From NCBI RefSeq assembly GCF_002024165.1, contig NZ_MWQN01000001.1, positions 62,001 through 126,000 on the forward strand: a DNA stretch of 64,000 nt, given 5' to 3'. This document shows, in pieces, positions 27,738 to 37,517 of the stretch (position 1 is its first letter; each line of letters starts with the position of its first letter). The notes beneath the pieces were generated by a model, which worked only from the letters and a program-made list of their open reading frames with translations, was not told the origin of the DNA and did no database searches. The position numbers and the translations under genes were made by a program. This stretch comes from Embleya scabrispora (GTDB lineage: Bacteria; Actinomycetota; Actinomycetes; Streptomycetales; Streptomycetaceae).

Positions 27738-28452
27738 TCAGGCGGGGGTGAGTTCGATGTGGCGTAGCCAGGCCTCGACGGCGGTGTCGGCGTCGGCGAC
27801 TTCTTCGCCGCGTACGGCGAGTCCTTCGGCGATGGTGGCGCCGGGGCAGGATGCGGTGTAGTCGCGTTCGGTGATGCCCAGGCCGCTCATGGCGGGGCTG
27901 GTGACCGGGTGCACGGTCTTGCCGCGGAAGTCAAGGGCTTCGGTGAACGTCGTCATGATCATGGGTGCGCGGACGTTCCAGATGGGTTGCCCAGCAGCAC
28001 GGTGTCATACCCGTCGAGGGACGGCAGGGCGGCCGGCGATGGCCGGGCGTGCGTTGGCGTCCTGTTCGCGGACGTTGCGCTGAACGGTCTCCTCGTAGTC
28101 CTCCGGGTAGGGGTCGGCGGCGAGGATGCGGTGGACGTCGCAGGCGGTACGGTCGGCGATTTTCCCGGCCAGGACTGCAGTGTTTCCGGCGGTGCGGGTT
28201 GTGCGTCCGCCGTAGTGGTGGTTCTCGCCCGGTCGGGAGAAGTAGGCCGGCGGGACCGACGCCTCGCGCCGGCCGCCGCTCGCGGCAGGCGCGAGGGAGG
28301 CTCCGGGATTGGACCCGTCTCGTGTGGGTGGCCGCGCCACCACCGCCGGACGTGCATCCGGCCGCGGTCAGGACGGCGATTCCCGCCGCGAGCGTGCCGC
28401 GAAGTACGGTGCGACGCCCCACCCCGGTGTGCATTGCGGCTTGGAGCTTCAT
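27738..28452 (-). pseudogene. Frameshifted secreted flavodoxin-like lipoprotein
   Basis: Pieces of one flavodoxin-type protein are spread over different frames. From the ATG at 28452 there is a twin-arginine/lipoprotein leader ('[24 protein letters not shown]'-like, RR motif plus lipobox Cys). The next piece, in another frame, reads '[16 protein letters not shown]', '[27 protein letters not shown]'. A short '[11 protein letters not shown]' follows in a third frame, and the C-terminal part 'GKTVHPVTSPAMSGLGITERDYTASCPGATIAEGLAVRGEEV' is at 27738-27962. At least three frame changes are needed to rebuild the protein, so the gene is broken unless the read contains several errors. Intact members bind FMN and sit beside aldo/keto reductase genes, as here. 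Confidence 0.75.
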
Positions 28453-28556
28453 GGTCTCGCCTTCGGCTCGGGCCGCCCCGGCCACTGCGGTCTGGCGGCG
28501 CTGTGTGAGGAGGGGTGCCACGCCATCGGGCGCGGCGCCCCCCGGGCGGCCGCGGG

Positions 28557-29498
<942 letters not shown>

Positions 29499-29610
29499 TC
29501 ATCCACCGTCGCGCGGTTCGCGCCCGTGTGGCAGGGCGGGCTCTTCGGGGGTAACGGCAGCGCCCCTCACCGTGCTGCCGTGCAGGTCAGCGCGGTGTGA
29601 CACTGAAGGC

Positions 29611-29790
29611 ATGGCACCTGAGCACGCCCCGGGCGACAGCACCGGCCAGGAACTGGGCCGGTTCCTGCGCGCCCAACGCACCCAGACCAGCCCCGAACAG
29701 GTCGGCCTCACCGTCGGCACCGGCCTGCGCCGCACCCCGGGGCTGCGCCGCGAGGAACTGGCGACGCCGGCCGGCGGCTCCGTCAGGGCG
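29611..29790 (+). pseudogene. Truncated XRE/MmyB-type regulator
   Basis: The first 55 residues match the start of MmyB-like helix-turn-helix regulators ('LGRFLRAQRTQTSPEQVGL', 'RRTPGLRREELAT'). Similarity stops abruptly after 'LRREELATPAG', where an intact family member continues with 'SVDYYTRLEQGR'. Intact relatives at 37518 and 50992 are 280-290 residues long. The break point lies immediately before integrase remnant sequence, so a recombination event probably cut the gene. It was presumably the regulator of the adjoining flavodoxin and aldo/keto reductase genes. Confidence 0.7.
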
Positions 29791-29826
29791 GATGGTCGTT
29801 CGTCGCTTGACGCTCAGGTCTTGCTT

Positions 29827-30649
29827 TCAGGCGCGGGCCAGGGCCGGTGACAGTTGCAGCGGGTCGATGCCGGACGACAGTTCCTCGATCCGCGCCCAGA
29901 AGAGTCCCGCGAGGGTGCGCGAGATCGCGTCGAGGATGGCGAAGTCCAGCGATGGCTGCCGTTCGCGCAGGTGCTCCACGAGCAGGTCCCGGATCGCGCG
30001 GCGGCGGATCGGGTAGCGGTCCACCAGTTCTTCGATGCTGAGCCGGCCAAGGGCCTGTTCGCATGCGCGGATCGTTGCGGGGACGTCTTCGGGGAACGTT
30101 CCCAGGGCCCGAAGGCGCGGGTAGAAGTCGACCTTGTGCTGCCCGCCGCGGACATGGACTCGGCGCTGGGTGTCGAACGGTTCCACGCAGTCCCCGACGG
30201 TGATGTCACGGATGAGCCCACCTTCGCAGGCCGGCACCGTCGCAATCCGGGTCGCGGCAATCTGAGCATCTTTCCCCGAATGCGTCTGGGAGACGGCCAG
30301 TTCGGCCAGTCGGGCGAATCCTTCCGGGTCTCGGGCCTCGGCCGCGACCGATGCCGCACAACGATGGGTTCGGGTGAGCACCCACGGCGGGCCGGGGCGG
30401 ATCACATCTCCGCAGATCAGCATGAGCAGCCCGGAGGACAAGTCGGTGCGCTCATGCGACGGCGGCTCGGGCTGGTGGCGCGTGCGCAGGGGAAGCTCGG
30501 TCCATCCGGCGCCGGGCACTTCCTCGGCGCTGCCGGCCTTCCACCGTTCCTGCCATGCGACGCGCCGGATCCAGCGGGAACGGGTTGAGCAGCGGCCCGG
30601 TTCCGGCGTCGTGATGCAGGTCGTAGAACCTGCGCAGCACCGCCTTCAT
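29827..30649 (-). pseudogene. Composite tyrosine-integrase remnant
   Basis: From ATG 30649 the frame reads 'MKAVLRRFYDLHHDAGTGPLLNPFPLD', a piece typical of the large actinomycete tyrosine recombinases. Near 30560 the frame shifts and continues as 'GPPWVLTRTHRCAASVAAEARDPEGFARLAELA', 'IRDITVGDCVE', 'YPRLRALGTFPEDVPATIRA' and 'ELVDRYPIRRRAIRDLLVEHLRERQPSLDFAIL'. These resemble the N-terminal region of the longest gene of the same multi-integrase loci. No catalytic Arg-His-Arg-Tyr core is present. The ATG overlaps the stop of the DUF6193-like gene by four bases. The gene is a deletion-fused relic. Confidence 0.65.
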
Positions 30650-31404
30650 GTGGAATCTGAGTCGTCAAGGTCTTCGGCGGTGCCGACAACCGCCGGCCCA
30701 CAGTTGTGGGGCAGATGGGCGACGACCAAGGCGACGGCGTCGTCAGGGGTGTCGGCGTCTCCGATCCCCGCCGGTCCGTGCGGTGACCGGGTGTGCCACC
30801 AGGTCACTCGGTAGCTTCCGTTCGCGGGGGTGATCACCGGGATGTCGTGGGTGTAGGGGAATCCGGTGCAGCGGCTGAAGTTCAGCGTCCGATGGCTGTG
30901 GAAAGGAAAAAGGGCTCGCAGCTGCGGCTGGGCGTATGCAGCCTCGATGAGTTCATGGTCGACGTGCCGTGCCGTGGTGCGCCGGTAGCTCGTCCATTTG
31001 GCCTCGACGGCGTCACCACGCTCGTGGGCCTCGGCGAGCGGGCTGTAGTCGACGAATGGGCATGCGGACTTCAGGCGTGCCAAGGTGGCGCCGGACAGCC
31101 AAGCGCCGATTGCCGACACAACCGCGTCCAAGCTGGTCGTCGTGCCTTTGGCCATCGTGACGCCGCGTTCCCGGAAGTTCACGATGAAGACGCGCTCAGC
31201 GATGCCGAGGAGGACGTTGGTCGTCCGACTGTCACCCTCTGCTCGGGCTCCGCAGCGCCACCAGCCCGGGGCGCGTTCAGGGAGCACATCCAGCCCGTAT
31301 CCAGCTTGGTGAACGGCTGTCTGCAGGATGTCCTGGAGCGTTTGGTTCAGGCCGAGTTCGGGATAGAGGCCGGCCAGGTCGTCCGTGGCGGGGTCAGGCG
31401 TCAC
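30646..31404 (-). CDS. DUF6193-like protein
   Basis: A 252-residue intact protein. The N-terminal half ('GLYPELGLNQTLQDILQTAV', 'PGWWRCGARAEGDSRTTNVLLGIAERVFIVNFRERGVTMAKGTT', 'VVSAIGAWLSGATLARLKSACPFVDYSPLAEAHERGDAVEAKW') matches my memory of the DUF6193 family, annotated as natural-product-associated in actinomycetes. Its biochemical role is unknown. It starts with GTG 31404, with AGGGGG upstream, overlapping the stop of the preceding integrase remnant (GTGA). Its own stop overlaps the ATG of the next integrase remnant. It is the only uninterrupted frame in this block, which suggests selection has kept it or that it arrived recently. Confidence 0.65.
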   Translation of the reverse strand: MTPDPATDDLAGLYPELGLNQTLQDILQTAVHQAGYGLDVLPERAPGWWRCGARAEGDSRTTNVLLGIAERVFIVNFRERGVTMAKGTTTSLDAVVSAIGAWLSGATLARLKSACPFVDYSPLAEAHERGDAVEAKWTSYRRTTARHVDHELIEAAYAQPQLRALFPFHSHRTLNFSRCTGFPYTHDIPVITPANGSYRVTWWHTRSPHGPAGIGDADTPDDAVALVVAHLPHNCGPAVVGTAEDLDDSDST

Positions 31405-32290
31405 GATTCCCCCTCTTGCCGACGCACTTCGGGTGTGGTCGGCCCTTTGACACTTCCCGACCGCGGCTCGCCGCGTCGGACTACGACGAGAGGAAGCAGC
31501 GTGGAGTGTGCTGGTATTCCGAGCCGGCGGGGCGTCGGGCCCGCCGAGGTGGGGGTGTGGGCAATGTGGTCGAGGAGCTTGTCCAAGGCGGTTTGGCCGT
31601 CATCGACGGCATGGCGTTCGTCGTCGGTCAGCGGGATGGTGGCGAGCATGCGCCGAAGGTTGCCTTTGGCCTCCGAGATCGGGCTCTCGGTGGAATCCTT
31701 CGGGGTGTAGGAGTCGCATTTGGCGCAGGCCATGCGGTGCCGGCACTGCTCGGAGAAGGTGTAGGTGCAGTAGCCGTGGCCGAGGTCGTAGTACTGCCAC
31801 GGCTCGCTGGCGGCTGCGGCGCCGGAGGCGACCGCGTCGCGGTCGACGAGCACTTCGATGGTGCGGACGTTGCGGGCGAAGTAGCCGGCGTCGTTGTATG
31901 CCTTCGCCAGGGTGGTCGGCGCGATCTTGGCGTAGTGCCGAGTGGCCGCTGGAGATCGGTGGCCGAGCCAGGCCTGCAGCTCGAAGAGCGTCATCGGCTC
32001 CTTCGCGTTGTAGAGCTTCGATCGGGTGCAGGCGACCGATGGGCTGGGCGTAGACGTCGGCGTGCTCGACGTTCAGGCCCGCCCGCAGCAGCTTGGCCCA
32101 GACGTCGTCGGCGATCACGCGTGATCCACGCCGCCACCGGCCCCACGGGCTCACCAGCAGCGCCAAGGAGGATGTACGGCTGGTTCTCCAGGTCGGTACC
32201 GACAACGCGGCCGACGCGTAGCGGGTCAACACGTCCTGACAGCAACTCACTTCGATCGACAAGCACGCGTTGGAGCCTTCCGCATCGGCC
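31401..32290 (-). pseudogene. Tyrosine recombinase (integrase) C-terminal remnant
   Basis: The last 198 residues (31401-31994) carry the C-terminal catalytic end of a tyrosine recombinase: 'LQAWLGHRSPAATRHYAKIAPTTLAKAY', with the His-x-x-Arg and Tyr positions in view. A cysteine/histidine cluster follows ('GHGYCTYTFSEQCRHRMACAKCDSYTPK') that is typical of large actinomycete integrases. Upstream the rest is scattered over other frames, for example 'VWAKLLRAGLNVEHADVYAQPIGRLHPIEAL' and 'VEVSCCQDVLTRYASAAL'. Several frame changes and missing parts show the gene is dead. It belongs with the remnant at 29827-30649 as one former mobile element. Confidence 0.7.
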
Positions 32291-32501
32291 ACCGCACCAC
32301 GGCCTACCGACGGGTTGGTGCAGTCAACCAACCAGCACCGCGTCGGGGTGTCGGCCGGGGTCACCGTGCCGGCGTATGTGCCCGGCGGGTGGGTCGGGCG
32401 GGCGCCGCGACGGCTGCCGTCGGGAGGGCAACGGGCAATCGCCGTCCGCCGTGGGCACTTCGCGGCATCCTCTGGTCAATCGACGTCAGGGGCTCGTCGG
32501 G

Positions 32502-34169
32502 TCATGGATCGATGGTCTTCCAGAAGGCGCACTGGTGTTCCGCGTTGCGGTCGGTCGGGCCGATCGTGGTGGTTGCGAGTGATTGCACCCAACCGTCGCC
32601 CCGGAACGGCATCCAGCGGGGTTGTCCGCTGCTGTTGGGGTTTCCGGTGGCGGCGAATCGGGTCCAGTAGCTGATCATGGTCGTGGACAGTTGTGGCTGG
32701 GCAGGTGTCTGCGGGCCGGGGAGTTGCTTGTCGTCGAACAGGTATTGCAGTTCGGCTCCGTGGAACGCGCCGGTGGGGAAGTCGGGTCTGGGCAGGGTGG
32801 CGAACCACGGCGCCGTCTCGTCCGCGAACTCGTAGGCGTAGACCGGAGTGTGCGCGGCGAGTGCGCGGTCCCGGTCCTGGGCGGTGCATCCCCAGGCCCA
32901 GTCCGTCACGACCTCGGACAGTGCCTCGCCTGGGGAGTGGAACTCGGCGACCGGATACCGGGCCAGGACTCGCTGCAGGTCGGCCGGGCCGAACACGGCG
33001 GCAAGTTGCTCGCGATAGCTGTCCGCAGTGGTGACCTCTCCGGTGGCGACCTCGATCGCCGCGGTGAACAGGCGGTGTTCGTCCCGAGTGGTTCCCTGCA
33101 TGACGGGGACACGATTGAAGCGACCGGTCGCGAAGGCGCGCTCCGGGCCGAGTGGCAGGAAACCCCCGCCGACGGTGGGACCCGACCCGATGCCGACGTC
33201 GGACCACTTGGCCAGTTCGCCGGCGGGCTTGGCGCGCAGGCAGGCTGCGGCGGTCGCCGGGTTGGCGCAGCCGACGTTGGCCGCCACCTCGAGACCGTTC
33301 TTCCGACGGTCGGCGCGGGGCAGCGGGAACCAGGTCGCGGGCCCCGGCGACCACTTCTCACCGGTGCACTGCGCGCTCTGCACGATCGCCCGATGGAACA
33401 GTCCCGCCGATGACGGCGCGGCGAGTTGGGCGCAGACGCTGGTCCCACCCGCGGACTCGCCGAAGATCGTGACGTTGCCGGGGTCACCGCCGAACGCCGC
33501 GGCGTTGCGCTGCACCCAGCGCAGTGCGGCCTGCTGGTCTTCGAGACCGAAGTTCCCGGACAGGTTCCGGGCCTTGCCGTGGTCGAGTGCCGGGTGGGCC
33601 AGGAATCCGAAGACTCCGAGCCGGTAGTTCGGGCTGACCACGATCACGTCGCCGTCGGCGGCCATCCGCTGCGCGCCGTACAGGGCGGCGGCGCCGCTGA
33701 TGAACCCGTTGCCGTGGATCCAGACCATCACCGGCAGTTTGCGTTTGCCGGTGGCGCGCGGCGTGGTGACGTTGAGGAAGAGGCAGTCCTCGGTCGTGCT
33801 GGGCTCGTCGATCAGCCCGGCGGCCTGGGCGCAGCGGTTGCCGGGCTTGCCGGCGTCTCGCACTCCCCGCCACGGCTCGGCCCGTTGCGGCGAGGCCCAG
33901 CGCAGGTCGCCCACCGGTGGCGCGGCGTACGGGATCCCCTGGAACACCCTGGCGGTCGAATCGGCCCTGCCGCGGACGGCGCCGGCGTCGGTTCGAACCA
34001 CGGTGGCGGAGGCTGCGGGGCTGTTGTCGCCGCGGTCCGGTGACAGCGCGCCGGCCGTCCCGCCACCGACGATCGACGTCGAGAGTAACGCCGCGATCAG
34101 CAGCACGACCAGACCGACGAGCCGTCTGGTGCGCCTGCTCGACGCGTGGCGTGGATGCAGCGGTCCCAT
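32502..34169 (-). CDS. Secreted type-B carboxylesterase
   Basis: A 555-residue carboxylesterase/lipase of the alpha/beta hydrolase fold. The start has a basic N-terminus and hydrophobic helix 'LVGLVVLLIAALLSTSIVGGG', a signal peptide or anchor. Family motifs are 'GIPYAAPPVGDLRW', 'EDCLFLNVTTP', the oxyanion 'WIHGNGFISG', the nucleophile elbow 'FGESAGGTS' and His in 'AFHGAELQYLF'. It hydrolyses esters outside the cytoplasm and the substrate is unknown. The gene is divergent from a TetR-family gene (34294), which probably represses it through repeats in the 124-base gap. ATG 34169 was chosen because the signal peptide follows directly and GAGGGAGTGC precedes it. Confidence 0.88.
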   Translation of the reverse strand: MGPLHPRHASSRRTRRLVGLVVLLIAALLSTSIVGGGTAGALSPDRGDNSPAASATVVRTDAGAVRGRADSTARVFQGIPYAAPPVGDLRWASPQRAEPWRGVRDAGKPGNRCAQAAGLIDEPSTTEDCLFLNVTTPRATGKRKLPVMVWIHGNGFISGAAALYGAQRMAADGDVIVVSPNYRLGVFGFLAHPALDHGKARNLSGNFGLEDQQAALRWVQRNAAAFGGDPGNVTIFGESAGGTSVCAQLAAPSSAGLFHRAIVQSAQCTGEKWSPGPATWFPLPRADRRKNGLEVAANVGCANPATAAACLRAKPAGELAKWSDVGIGSGPTVGGGFLPLGPERAFATGRFNRVPVMQGTTRDEHRLFTAAIEVATGEVTTADSYREQLAAVFGPADLQRVLARYPVAEFHSPGEALSEVVTDWAWGCTAQDRDRALAAHTPVYAYEFADETAPWFATLPRPDFPTGAFHGAELQYLFDDKQLPGPQTPAQPQLSTTMISYWTRFAATGNPNSSGQPRWMPFRGDGWVQSLATTTIGPTDRNAEHQCAFWKTIDP

Positions 34170-34197
34170 GTCGCACTCCCTCTGCCGATCATTATTT

Positions 34198-34245
34198 GTG
34201 TGTGGGTCACACGAATCTAAGTGTGGGGCATACACGAAGTCAAGG
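34198..34245. promoter_or_regulatory. Repeat element between carboxylesterase and TetR genes
   Basis: Two similar elements occur in the divergent gap: GTGTGGGTCACACGAA (about 34200-34215) and GTGTGGGGCATACACGAA (about 34221-34238). Each has a dyad of GTGT and ACAC halves. They are plausible operators for the TetR protein encoded next door. This is inference from position and symmetry. Confidence 0.45.
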
Positions 34246-34293
34246 TAGAGTCGGCCGCACAGGGATCCCCGCTCGAGCAGAGGAGGCCACCGG

Positions 34294-35082
34294 ATGCCGA
34301 TCGGGGAGGACTCCGAACTGCCGCCGGGACTGGCCTTGGCGTGGCGCCTCCCCGTCAAGACGACCAGGCTCGGACGTAAGCCGTCCCAGAGCATCGAGCA
34401 GATCGTCGGCGCGGCCGTCGAACTGGCCGACGCGGACGGATTCGATGCCCTGTCGATGCCCAAGATCGCCCAGCGGCTCGGGCTGACCGCCAACGCGATC
34501 TACCGGTATGTGAGGTCCCGGGACGAGTTGCTGGTTCTGGTCGCCGAGGCCGCCTGGGGCACCGCGCCGGACCTGGCGTCCGGGGTGGGCCTGGCGTCCG
34601 GGGCGGGAGACTGGCGCGATGCGGCGAACATGTGGACGCGGGCGATGATCGACCGGTGCGACGTCCACCCCTGGCTGTGCGATCTCCCCGTCCGCGGAGC
34701 CCCGGTGACGCCGAACCTGCTGGACTGGACGGAGGCGATCCTGAAAGTGCTGACCGGTGCCGGACTGACCTCCACCGAGGCCTTGAGGTGCGCGTTCGTA
34801 CTGGACGGCTATGCGCGGCAGATCGGCGGCATGCGTCGCGACCTGCGGTACAGCACCGCGACTCCGACGCAGTCGGACACCGTGACCAGATTCCTCCTGC
34901 CCCGGCTGCACGAACGCGGTCACTCGGTCCTGGCGTCCATGATGAACGGCAACGACTACACCGACGACGTCGACGACGATGACGTGACCTTCGGGCTCGA
35001 CCGGATCCTGGACGGGATCGACGTACTGGTCACCGCGAAACGTGCCGCGGACGCGCGTCGGGTGCTCGACGGCGGCGCGTGA
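34294..35082 (+). CDS. TetR-family transcriptional regulator
   Basis: A 262-residue regulator. The DNA-binding domain lies at about 30-75 ('SIEQIVGAAVELADADGFDALSMPKIAQRLGLTANAIYRYVRSRDELLVLV'), preceded by a 25-residue tail. The ligand-binding domain is of the larger TetR_C type, with 'WRDAANMWTRAMIDRCDVHPWLCDLP' and 'AFVLDGYARQIGG'. An acidic run 'YTDDVDDDDVTF' is near the C-terminus. It is divergent from the carboxylesterase gene and likely controls it. ATG 34294 follows a GAGGAGG-like site (cagaggaggccaccgg). Confidence 0.88.
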   Translation: MPIGEDSELPPGLALAWRLPVKTTRLGRKPSQSIEQIVGAAVELADADGFDALSMPKIAQRLGLTANAIYRYVRSRDELLVLVAEAAWGTAPDLASGVGLASGAGDWRDAANMWTRAMIDRCDVHPWLCDLPVRGAPVTPNLLDWTEAILKVLTGAGLTSTEALRCAFVLDGYARQIGGMRRDLRYSTATPTQSDTVTRFLLPRLHERGHSVLASMMNGNDYTDDVDDDDVTFGLDRILDGIDVLVTAKRAADARRVLDGGA

Positions 35083-35160
35083 GGCGGAGCAGCCTCGAAC
35101 CCCCACCGTCCGACGGCGCGACGTGGTTCCGGTCGACCCGCCGCCGGAGGGAACCGGTGA

Positions 35161-35188
35161 GCGGGGCCCGGCTTGTACCAGGCCCCGC
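35161..35188. terminator. Hairpin between TetR and anti-sigma genes
   Basis: Eight-base arms GCGGGGCC (35161-35168) and GGCCCCGC (35181-35188) enclose twelve bases. It lies between converging genes (stops at 35082 and 35213) and may serve as a shared terminator. No U-tract is present. Confidence 0.45.
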
Positions 35189-35212
35189 CGATGGGGCACG
35201 CGACGGCGGGCG

Positions 35213-35938
35213 TTACTCGGGTGGGTCGATGCTCCCGAACGGCAGCCCGTTGGCGTCCAACGGGACCAGTTCGAACTTCGGCGATCCCGCCTCCGCGGTG
35301 ATCATCGCGGAGAAGGCGTTCTTGTCCTTCGTCATCGGCGCCGCAGTCAGCATGACGGGTTCCCTGGCGCCCTTCCAGGTCAGCCGCACCCGGGCGACGT
35401 CGGCAGCCGTGGTGCCCATGACCTCGTACGACCAGGTGCCGTCGTGGTTGTCGGTACTGATTCCGGACCAGTTGACCTTGAGCACGTCGGGGACGACCAC
35501 GCCGTCGCGCATCGGCGGACCGGCACAGGCACCCGCACCTGGCGCGTTGGTGACCGGGTCCAGGTCGAGGTGGCAGACCTTTCCGTCGGGGTGGACCTCG
35601 GTGCGGGTGCGCCAGACCTGTCCCCGGGTGACACCCTCGATGATTACGACGCCGGGTTCGGCGCCGGGTACTGGTCGGCCCGCGTCCACCGCGATGATCG
35701 CGGACGACTCGCCGTCCTCGTCCAGCACCGACGACGCGATCACCGTGCCCCCGCCGGCAACCGCCAGCACGAACGCGGTGGCGGACACGCCCAAGGTGAA
35801 TCTGCGGCGACGCTTGGACCCGGCCCCACGCACCACCTCCTCGACGCTCGGCGGGGTCATCTCCGTTTCCTGGATCTCCTTCATGAAAATCTCCTTCAAA
35901 GCGGCCGTCTCGTACGCGGTGTCGTCTTCGTCGATCAC
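35213..35938 (-). CDS. Putative membrane anti-sigma factor
   Basis: A 241-residue protein with a short cytoplasmic N-terminus ('TPPSVEEVVRGAGSKRRRR'), one transmembrane helix 'FTLGVSATAFVLAVAGGGTVIASSVL' and an extracytoplasmic part of about 175 residues. Its GTG start at 35938 overlaps the stop of the sigma-factor gene (GTGA). One-helix proteins coupled in this way behind SigE-type sigma genes are usually their anti-sigma or accessory partners. The outer domain has two Cys (in 'KVCHLDLDP' and 'GAGACAGPP') that may pair. No zinc-binding HxxxCxxC motif is seen, so it is not a classical ZAS anti-sigma. Confidence 0.65.
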   Translation of the reverse strand: MIDEDDTAYETAALKEIFMKEIQETEMTPPSVEEVVRGAGSKRRRRFTLGVSATAFVLAVAGGGTVIASSVLDEDGESSAIIAVDAGRPVPGAEPGVVIIEGVTRGQVWRTRTEVHPDGKVCHLDLDPVTNAPGAGACAGPPMRDGVVVPDVLKVNWSGISTDNHDGTWSYEVMGTTAADVARVRLTWKGAREPVMLTAAPMTKDKNAFSAMITAEAGSPKFELVPLDANGLPFGSIDPPE

Positions 35939-36528
35939 GACCGTGCCTCCGTCGTCCGCTGTGCGGGAGCCGGTCGACGCGTGATCAGATCGGCCATGTG
36001 CGGGTCCTCGCGCAGCCGTGCCAGTCCCCGCGCGGCCCGACTGCGGACCGTGCCGACCGGTTTGCCGAGGATCTGTGCGACCTCGACATCCGGGCGGCCC
36101 TCCCAATACCGCAGCACCACCACGGTCCGCTGCGTGATCGGCAGGCGGGCCAGTGCGGCCATCAGCACACTGCGGCCGGCGAGCGCCGCGGTGGAGTCGA
36201 GCCCGGCCCGGTCCGGCAGACGGTCCGTCAGGAACTCGGACACCCGCCGTCTCCGGGCGCGCGAGTGATGGGTGTTCACGAGTACCCGGCGTACGTACCC
36301 GTCGGGGTTGTCCGCCTCGCTCACGCGACCCCACGCGGTGTAGACCTTGATCAGCGTCGCCTGCGTAAGGTCCTCGGCGTCGTGGCGGTCCCCGCACAGC
36401 AGATACGCGGTACGCAGCAGTGCGCCGCGTCGGTCCTCGACGAACGCCCGGAAGCGTGCCTCGTCCTGGGTTCGCAATTGGCCCCCTCTCACCCGACAAG
36501 ACGCCGGCGAGAGCGGCCCGCTATCCAT
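35935..36528 (-). CDS. SigE-family RNA polymerase sigma-70 factor (ECF type)
   Basis: About 180-197 residues. Region 2 reads 'FRAFVEDRRGALLRTAYLLCGDRHDAEDLTQATLIKVYTAWGRV' and region 4 reads 'LPITQRTVVVLRYWEGRPDVEVAQILGKPVGTVRSRAARGLARLR'. Both are typical of the actinobacterial SigE-like ECF group. The start is uncertain: ATG 36528 gives 197 residues, but a TTG at 36477 just behind an AGAGGGGG site gives 180 and lies right before the conserved part. It is translationally coupled to the downstream putative anti-sigma gene. It probably directs a small stress or envelope regulon and its own promoter. Confidence 0.85.
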   Translation of the reverse strand: MDSGPLSPASCRVRGGQLRTQDEARFRAFVEDRRGALLRTAYLLCGDRHDAEDLTQATLIKVYTAWGRVSEADNPDGYVRRVLVNTHHSRARRRRVSEFLTDRLPDRAGLDSTAALAGRSVLMAALARLPITQRTVVVLRYWEGRPDVEVAQILGKPVGTVRSRAARGLARLREDPHMADLITRRPAPAQRTTEARS

Positions 36529-37048
36529 TCCGCTCGAACGCCTTTGCGCCGGGCGGGGTATCGACCGATTTGCCGGCGGATGGGTAAGCGGAACCCGGAC
36601 CGGGAGGCCGACTGGCAATCGATCGACCGGCCAGGGCGCCCGCGGAAGGCGGAAGGCGCGCCGGGTGGGTCATGCCGCGTCGTGCCGTGCGGAGGGGCTC
36701 TGCGTGCCGGGGCGGGTTGCGAGTGTGCAACGAACGCCTACCCGGGCGGAGTTGCGGGCCACGATGGGCGCAACAAGCCGAAGCCCGCGCCGGGACCCGT
36801 CGACGCGGCCGGCGACTCCGGCCCAACGCGCGCGCTGCGCCCCGGGTCGGATCGAACGCGAAATTCCTGCCGTGGCGGTCGCGCTGCTCGACGACATCGG
36901 CAAGGGCGCCCCGTCACAACGAACGTGGCGGCACCCGGCATCCGAGTTCCCCACCATTGCCCTCGCCGGAGCCGCCCGCGCTTCGCGGGCCGCGTGGTGA
37001 AGGCCCCGGAGTCCTGGCTCAGACACCAGCGGCAAACCGGCCCGATGA
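36529..37048. other. Intergenic stretch without recognisable gene
   Basis: These 520 bases lie upstream of the sigma gene and downstream of the headless recombinase. No frame resembles a known family. The first 100 bases should include the sigma-factor promoter. The rest is probably recombination debris. Confidence 0.35.
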
Positions 37049-37450
37049 TCACGCGCTCGCCGCCGTGGCGGCCTGTTCGTCGCGTTCGCGCAGCATCCGC
37101 ATGACGGTGGCGGGTAAGGGGTGCCGGCCCTTCTTCGCGCCCGTGGTGATGACGAGACGCTTGGCGATGTCGCGCAGACTCGTCTCCTGGCTACGCAGGT
37201 GGAGAGCCATGGAGAGCATGGACTCGTCGGTGACGCCGGCGCCGCCGATGGTCTTGCCTCGCCTGCGGGCGGACTCTTGACCTTCGAGGGTGCGGTCGCG
37301 CATGTACTCGCGCTCCATGCCGGGCATCGCGGCGAGCACGGCGAACACGATGCCGGGCGGGTCGTGCGAGCCCTTCAGCTCCCCGGTGAGGAACTCCAGG
37401 CCGACGCCGCTCGCCTTCAGTTCCTCGGCGAGCATGGCGAGCGACCACCT
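37049..37450 (-). pseudogene. Serine recombinase fragment lacking the catalytic N-terminus
   Basis: The visible part matches the second half of small serine resolvase/invertase proteins: 'LAEELKASGVGLEFLTGELKGSHDPPGIVFAVLAAMPGMEREYMRDRTLEGQESARRRGK', then a helix-turn-helix 'SLRDIAKRLVITTGAKKGRHPLPATVMRML'. The N-terminal 50-60 residues with the nucleophilic Ser and the YxRVS motif are missing. Upstream sequence (to 37591) is in frame but unrelated. It is therefore a truncated, inactive mobile-element gene. Confidence 0.75.
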
Positions 37451-37517
37451 ATGAAACACGCGGGGGCGAAATCGACCGGGCACTATTGCCGACCTATTCC
37501 CATGTTCCGTCGGCTGA

